Position numbers and translations under genes: made by a program. Positions 60,635-64,000 of a stretch of 64,000 nucleotides of DNA are shown piece by piece. The stretch lies in the NCBI RefSeq assembly GCF_014648475.1, contig NZ_BMRE01000013.1, positions 1 to 64,000 on the forward strand, read 5' to 3'. The notes below the pieces were generated by a model, which was not told the DNA's origin, did no database searches, and saw only the letters and a list, made by a program, of their open reading frames with translations. Numbering within the stretch: the first letter of the stretch is position 1; each line of letters opens with the position of its first letter. The stretch is from Lentzea flava (GTDB lineage: Bacteria > Actinomycetota > Actinomycetes > Mycobacteriales > Pseudonocardiaceae).

Positions 60635-61842
60635 ACCGCGGCGAGGCGATTACGACCTGGCTGAAGCCGCTTCGGCCTGTGCTCGACCCCGGTAGCCAGA
60701 TCGATTGGACGCGGCTGACGACACTCGCCGAGGCGCTGGACCGAACCCTGGTGACGTACCCGGTCGGACCGGATCTGCCCGCTGGGGTCGAGCGCAGCGA
60801 CCGCCTCCGGGCGATCCGGCAGGACTTGGCCGACCATGGCCATATCGACACCACAGATGCCCCCGCCCTGTTCCAGGTGTTGGCGCAGTTCGTGTGCGGC
60901 TACCGCGACATCGATCTTCGTGATGCGACCGGACTTGGCCACGGCTCGCTCATTGCTCGCCACGGCAGTCCACAGGCCCGGCAGCGGTGGATCGCGCGGT
61001 TGCTGGGAGGCGAGCTGGCGGGGATCGCCGTCACCGAACCTCACGGCGGTTCCCGTCTAGCGGAGACTCGCACTCGGGCGGTCGCCGGATCCGATGGAAC
61101 GTGGCTGGTGACCGGGCGCAAGACCTGGATCAGCCGCCTGACCGAGGCAGCCGTCTTCGTGCTGTTCTTCCGAGCCCCGAACGGCCGCCTGACCGCCGCG
61201 GTGGTCGACGCCACCGAGCCGGGCCTTCACCGCCAGCCCATCCCGCCGACCGGGCTCGCCGGCTGGACCTGGGGCGTCCTCGATCTCGACGCCGTGCAGG
61301 TCCGGCAGGAGGACGTCCTGCATGGAGACGGGATGGTGTTGCTGCGCGAGCACTTCGCCCGCTATCGGCCGTTGGTCACGGCGACAGCACTCGGCGGCGC
61401 GGCCGCGGTCTTCGACACCGTGACCCGCAGGCTCTCCGGCCGACAGGCCGCCGGAGAGCTGTCCCGGCTCCGGGACTCCGCGCTGATCACCCTCGGCCGC
61501 ACGCACACCCAGCTCGCGACGGCGCTGCTCGGCGCCGCACTGGCGTCCCACCTGGCTGAGGCTGGGGATGCCAACGCGGAGCTGTGGGGTGCGGCCACGA
61601 AAGCCCACGGAATCGACACCGCTAACGCCGCCGCCGCGGAACTAGCGCTACTGCTTGGCGCGTCCGGGTTTCGCGCCGACTGCCATACCGCCAAGACTCG
61701 CCGCGACCTGAGCGGCCTGCTCTACGCCGACGGCATCCACGACAGCCTGTACCGGGCGGCAGGCAAACATCACACCGCGCGCGAGGCCACCGCGCTTCCG
61801 GCGCCACGGAGTCGGCTGGAGTCGGTCCCGATGACCGCGTAG
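60631..61842 (+). CDS. Acyl-CoA dehydrogenase-like flavoenzyme
   Basis: 403 residues from GTG 60631. The middle domain has LAGIAVTEPHGGSRLAETRT and GTWLVTGRKTWISRL, and the C-terminal helical domain HTQLATALLGAALASHL and ELALLLGASGFR. Around the position of the usual catalytic Glu (YEGT) the sequence reads LLYADGIHDSLYR, suggesting Asp or a relocated base. Such variants occur in secondary-metabolite precursor pathways. Coupled to the acyltransferase; convergent with the second Nudix gene. Confidence 0.78.
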   Translation: MNRGEAITTWLKPLRPVLDPGSQIDWTRLTTLAEALDRTLVTYPVGPDLPAGVERSDRLRAIRQDLADHGHIDTTDAPALFQVLAQFVCGYRDIDLRDATGLGHGSLIARHGSPQARQRWIARLLGGELAGIAVTEPHGGSRLAETRTRAVAGSDGTWLVTGRKTWISRLTEAAVFVLFFRAPNGRLTAAVVDATEPGLHRQPIPPTGLAGWTWGVLDLDAVQVRQEDVLHGDGMVLLREHFARYRPLVTATALGGAAAVFDTVTRRLSGRQAAGELSRLRDSALITLGRTHTQLATALLGAALASHLAEAGDANAELWGAATKAHGIDTANAAAAELALLLGASGFRADCHTAKTRRDLSGLLYADGIHDSLYRAAGKHHTAREATALPAPRSRLESVPMTA

Positions 61843-61851
61843 CCGTCGCGA

Positions 61852-61891
61852 CAGGGACAACGCGGCCAGATCAGGCGATTCGCTGTCCCTG
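61852..61891. terminator. Inverted repeat between convergent genes
   Basis: cagggaca (61852-61859) and tgtccctg (61884-61891) are perfect complements with a 24-nt spacer, just past the acyl-CoA dehydrogenase stop and overlapping the last codons of the Nudix gene. Probably a bidirectional terminator. Confidence 0.55.
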
Positions 61892-62401
61892 CTCGCACAG
61901 CGCGGTCACGCCCTGCTCAGCCGCCTGCAGCGCTGCAGCCAAGCGGTCGGCCAGCAGTGGCTTCACTTTCGTGCGGGCTTCGGTCAGAGTGTGGAACCCG
62001 GCGGAGAGGATCTCGCCGTCTGGGAACACCATGCCCACCAGGTCGGTCTCGTCCAGGACTCCACCGTCGAAGACGAACACCACGCCTTCTGGGCGGGAGT
62101 CCTGCGGGCGCACGTAGTCCACCACCAGTAGCCGGCCCAGCGGCCGTTCCCAGCCCAACTCTTCGGTTAGTTCGCGGGTCGCGGTCGCCCATGGGGACTC
62201 ATCCGCGTCCACCGCGCCGCCGGGAATCTCCCAGTTCGGTTTGTACGACGGCTCGAGTAGCAGCACCCGGCCTGCCTTGTCGCGGAACAGCACCCCGGCG
62301 ACCATGCGCTTGCGGGCCAACGTCGCCACGTACTGGTCCACCGGGAGCACCCCGGCAGTGGCAGGCACAGCAGAGTCCGATGTGGTCACCCGCCGCACCA
62401 T
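61871..62401 (-). CDS. Nudix hydrolase
   Basis: 176 residues from ATG 62401. Nudix box IPGGAVDADESPWATATREL followed by TEELGW matches the consensus with both catalytic glutamates. GRLLVVDYV and VVFVFDGGVL are shared with the Nudix protein at 57744-58244. Substrate unknown. Upstream, 62402-62626 is gene-free and holds the promoters for this gene and the divergent XRE gene. Confidence 0.85.
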   Translation of the reverse strand: MVRRVTTSDSAVPATAGVLPVDQYVATLARKRMVAGVLFRDKAGRVLLLEPSYKPNWEIPGGAVDADESPWATATRELTEELGWERPLGRLLVVDYVRPQDSRPEGVVFVFDGGVLDETDLVGMVFPDGEILSAGFHTLTEARTKVKPLLADRLAAALQAAEQGVTALCEQGQRIA

Positions 62402-62599
62402 AACCAGCCCCGCGACTGCGAGTTCCGCCGGGGACGGAGGTCGAGCGCAGCCACCCAATCGGGGTCACCGCGGACCTTCGGTGCATACCTGCAGCTCAAG
62501 CCGTGCGGGTGCGAGATTCCTGCTGGATTCCTGCGAGATTCGTGAGCTGGTGTAAGCCGGTGCGGGGGAGGTTGGCTCAGGTTCGTCCAGCACGAAGGA

Positions 62600-62616
62600 T
62601 TTGCAGTCACCGCAAG
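62600..62616. promoter_or_regulatory. Near-palindrome TTTGCAG-N3-CCGCAAG, probable operator
   Basis: tttgcag (62600-62606), tca, ccgcaag (62610-62616). Same left arm, spacer length and near-identical right arm as the site at 59702-59718. It touches the AAGGAA ribosome site of the XRE/DUF5753 gene, so binding would repress that gene. Confidence 0.6.
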
Positions 62617-62626
62617 GAAATGCTCA

Positions 62627-63499
62627 ATGCCGAAACGATCTTCCACGGCGAGAGGCCGTGAGTTTGGCGATGGTCTCCGAAAGGCGATCGCTAAAGCAGG
62701 GTTCACGTCGCGCGCGCTCGCCGAGATCCTCGGCTGGGACGAGGCCAAGCTCTCGGACCTGATCAACGGCAAGGGCGGCACCAGCCTTGTCGAGCTGGGC
62801 GTGTTGCTGGGCATCTGCCGGGTGAGCCCCGCTGAGCGTGACCACCTGCTGTCGCTCTTCCCGGTCGCGCACATCAGGGACTGGTTGCAGCACCACGGAC
62901 CTGACGGGTTCGATCCGCAGCGTACGTTCGTGGAGAACCTCACCACCGCCGAGACGCTGGTCAGCTGGGAGCTGCACAAACTGCCGATCCTCTTGCGGAC
63001 TCAGGCCTACGTGCGTGCGGAGCTCGCGGCTTCGGGCAGGGTGCCCGCTGGCGAGTTGGAAGCAAGCGTGAAGGCGCGACTGGAGATGCAGCAGGAGCTT
63101 CGTCGGCGAAGCTTGAAGTGCGTGTTCTACATCCACGAGGTGGCATTGCGCTTGCCGGTCGGTGGACACGACGCTCATGTCGAGCAAGTGCATCACGTGC
63201 TGCGGATGGCGGTGCGGTTGAACATCGTCATCCGGGTAGTGCCCACGGCGCTCGGCGCGCACGTGGGCATGAGCGGGTCATTCACCCAACTGACTTCAGA
63301 GAAGTACGAGCCTCTGGTGTGCGTGAACCTCGAGAACTCCACCCTGTTCGTCGAGGACAAAGCTGCTGTCCAGGGCTACGAAACCGTTGTCCGTACGCTC
63401 GATCAGATCAGCTTGGGGGAGGAAGAGTCGAAGGCCCTGATCGTTGCGCTGGGTGAAGAGTTGTCAGGCGAAGGACCAGCACCGCAGATGGCCTCGTGA
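62627..63499 (+). CDS. XRE regulator with DUF5753 C-terminal domain
   Basis: 290 residues from ATG 62627 (AAGGAA 7 nt upstream). HTH: GLRKAIAKAGFTSRALAEIL, WDEAKLSDLINGKGG (~15-50). The C-terminal domain carries DUF5753 hallmarks: FVENLTTAETLVSWELHKLPILLRTQAYVRA in part, ARLEMQQELRR, YIHEVALRLPVGG and ALGAHVGMSGSFTQL. Members of this family in actinomycetes are typically found with small partner genes and affect development or antibiotic production. Ends at a strong hairpin. Confidence 0.85.
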   Translation: MPKRSSTARGREFGDGLRKAIAKAGFTSRALAEILGWDEAKLSDLINGKGGTSLVELGVLLGICRVSPAERDHLLSLFPVAHIRDWLQHHGPDGFDPQRTFVENLTTAETLVSWELHKLPILLRTQAYVRAELAASGRVPAGELEASVKARLEMQQELRRRSLKCVFYIHEVALRLPVGGHDAHVEQVHHVLRMAVRLNIVIRVVPTALGAHVGMSGSFTQLTSEKYEPLVCVNLENSTLFVEDKAAVQGYETVVRTLDQISLGEEESKALIVALGEELSGEGPAPQMAS

Positions 63500-63508
63500 C
63501 GTAGATGA

Positions 63509-63552
63509 AGGGCCATGCCGCCAGCGCGTAAGGGCAGACGGCATGGCGCCCT
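63509..63552. terminator. Strong bidirectional hairpin terminator
   Basis: agggccatgccg (63509-63520) pairs with cggcatggcgccct (63539-63552), a stem of about 12 pairs with a small bulge and an 18-nt loop, between the stops of the convergent XRE gene and the last gene in the window. Confidence 0.7.
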
Positions 63553-63571
63553 GACAGGAGAGGCGTGCGGA

Positions 63572-64000
63572 CTAGGTCGTGCTGGTGCGCAGTGCGGCCC
63601 AGGCCTGCTTGCGGCTGGCCTCGGCGCCGATGGGGCTGTAGGGCCGGAAACGCACCCGGACTCCGTAGATCCAGACGGCGTTGAGGTCTCCGACCCGGCT
63701 GACGCCGGCGGCGAGTTCACCGGGCTCGATCGTTCCGCTCTCGGGGTCATCGCCGATGCGGACCAGCTTCTGCACGACCTCGTGTGCGTACGGGCCGCCG
63801 TGCCAGTCCATGTCGATGTGCCCGTCGATCGTGCGCCAGGTGTCGCGCGACGTGGCACCGGTGAGCACGTGGAAGTCCCGCAGCGCGAGCTCCACAGCGC
63901 CCAAGGCTGCTCGATGAGCGGCTACCGATGGAAGTGGAGACGCCCCAGATCGCGCGATGTCCCACATCACCGGCACCTTCGGGTGCGCCGACAACCACTC
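63572..64000 (-). CDS. Hypothetical protein, open to the window edge
   Basis: At least 140 residues; the frame stays open to the last base, so the 5' end may be missing (TTG 63994 and ATG near 63965 are internal candidates). Sequence features: HRAALGAVELALRDFHVLTG, WRTIDGHIDMDWHGGPYAHEVVQKLVRIGDD and a C-terminal VWIYGVRVRFRPYSP. The last part resembles small actinomycete phage or mobile-element proteins, but I cannot name a family. Confidence 0.55.
   Translation of the reverse strand, partial: EWLSAHPKVPVMWDIARSGASPLPSVAAHRAALGAVELALRDFHVLTGATSRDTWRTIDGHIDMDWHGGPYAHEVVQKLVRIGDDPESGTIEPGELAAGVSRVGDLNAVWIYGVRVRFRPYSPIGAEASRKQAWAALRTSTT

Overview
The window is GC-rich throughout, with many GTG starts, many ATGA/GTGA stop-start overlaps and typical actinobacterial families (XRE regulators with DUF5753 or TPR-like tails, a DUF6355-like secreted protein, an actinobacterial-type Tad pilus locus, replication-relaxation and PrgI/VirB4/TraG transfer genes). 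It looks like an accessory region of a filamentous actinomycete, probably Pseudonocardiaceae. The family assignment of the host is inference from gene content only.

Left part (1-6,580): a membrane protein, a decayed IS110-type transposase, an alpha/beta hydrolase coupled to a hexapeptide-repeat acyltransferase, an intact IS5-family element (3079-4018), a GT25-like glycosyltransferase and a 5'-truncated unknown gene. The last abuts an N-terminally truncated tyrosine integrase. The integrase is followed by a strong hairpin, a 3' fragment of a tRNA-Val gene (an att core) and a set of repeats. This is a recombination scar between mobile elements.

Defence and modification block (6,654-19,883, all minus strand): three methyltransferase-like genes (a C5-cytosine MTase with an apparent pair of compensating frameshifts, an SPPY amino-MTase and a degenerate MTase-like partner). 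Downstream lie a 2037-aa Cap4-like-nuclease/STAND NTPase, a ~246-aa accessory protein and a 1011-aa protein with an N-terminal PD-(D/E)XK-like domain. The six genes form one directon with overlaps or ~70-bp gaps and are the strongest candidate for an undescribed defence system.

Conjugation block (20,247-30,741, plus strand): an HTH regulator, VirB2-like pilin, VirB6-like channel protein with a repetitive tail, PrgI/VirB3-like protein, VirB4 ATPase, TraG/VirD4-like coupling ATPase, replication-relaxation protein and a lytic transglycosylase/NlpC-P60 wall hydrolase. It runs divergently from the MTase operon.

Cargo block (30,763-37,415, minus strand): a HEPN-like protein with its own upstream region, then a terminator-bounded operon containing a small protein, a MoxR-type AAA ATPase with an N-terminal winged helix, a VWA protein with an HExxH motif, four small proteins and a double winged-helix protein whose second domain resembles the one on the ATPase. 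This is a second candidate undescribed module.

Tad pilus block (38,126-49,522, minus strand): fifteen tightly packed genes from prepilin peptidase (TadV) through CpaB, TadZ, TadA, TadB, TadC, pilin-like and TadE/TadG-like pseudopilins to a membrane LysM/BTAD regulator.

Right part (49,753-64,000): an XRE/NB-ARC/TPR regulator coupled to an FAD oxidoreductase, a small secreted protein, a three-gene zinc-ribbon/helical/XRE operon, further XRE regulators, a HAD hydrolase, two Nudix hydrolases and a coupled hexapeptide acyltransferase/acyl-CoA dehydrogenase pair. A shared palindromic operator-like sequence lies upstream of two of the XRE loci. No rRNA, intact tRNA or CRISPR array was seen.
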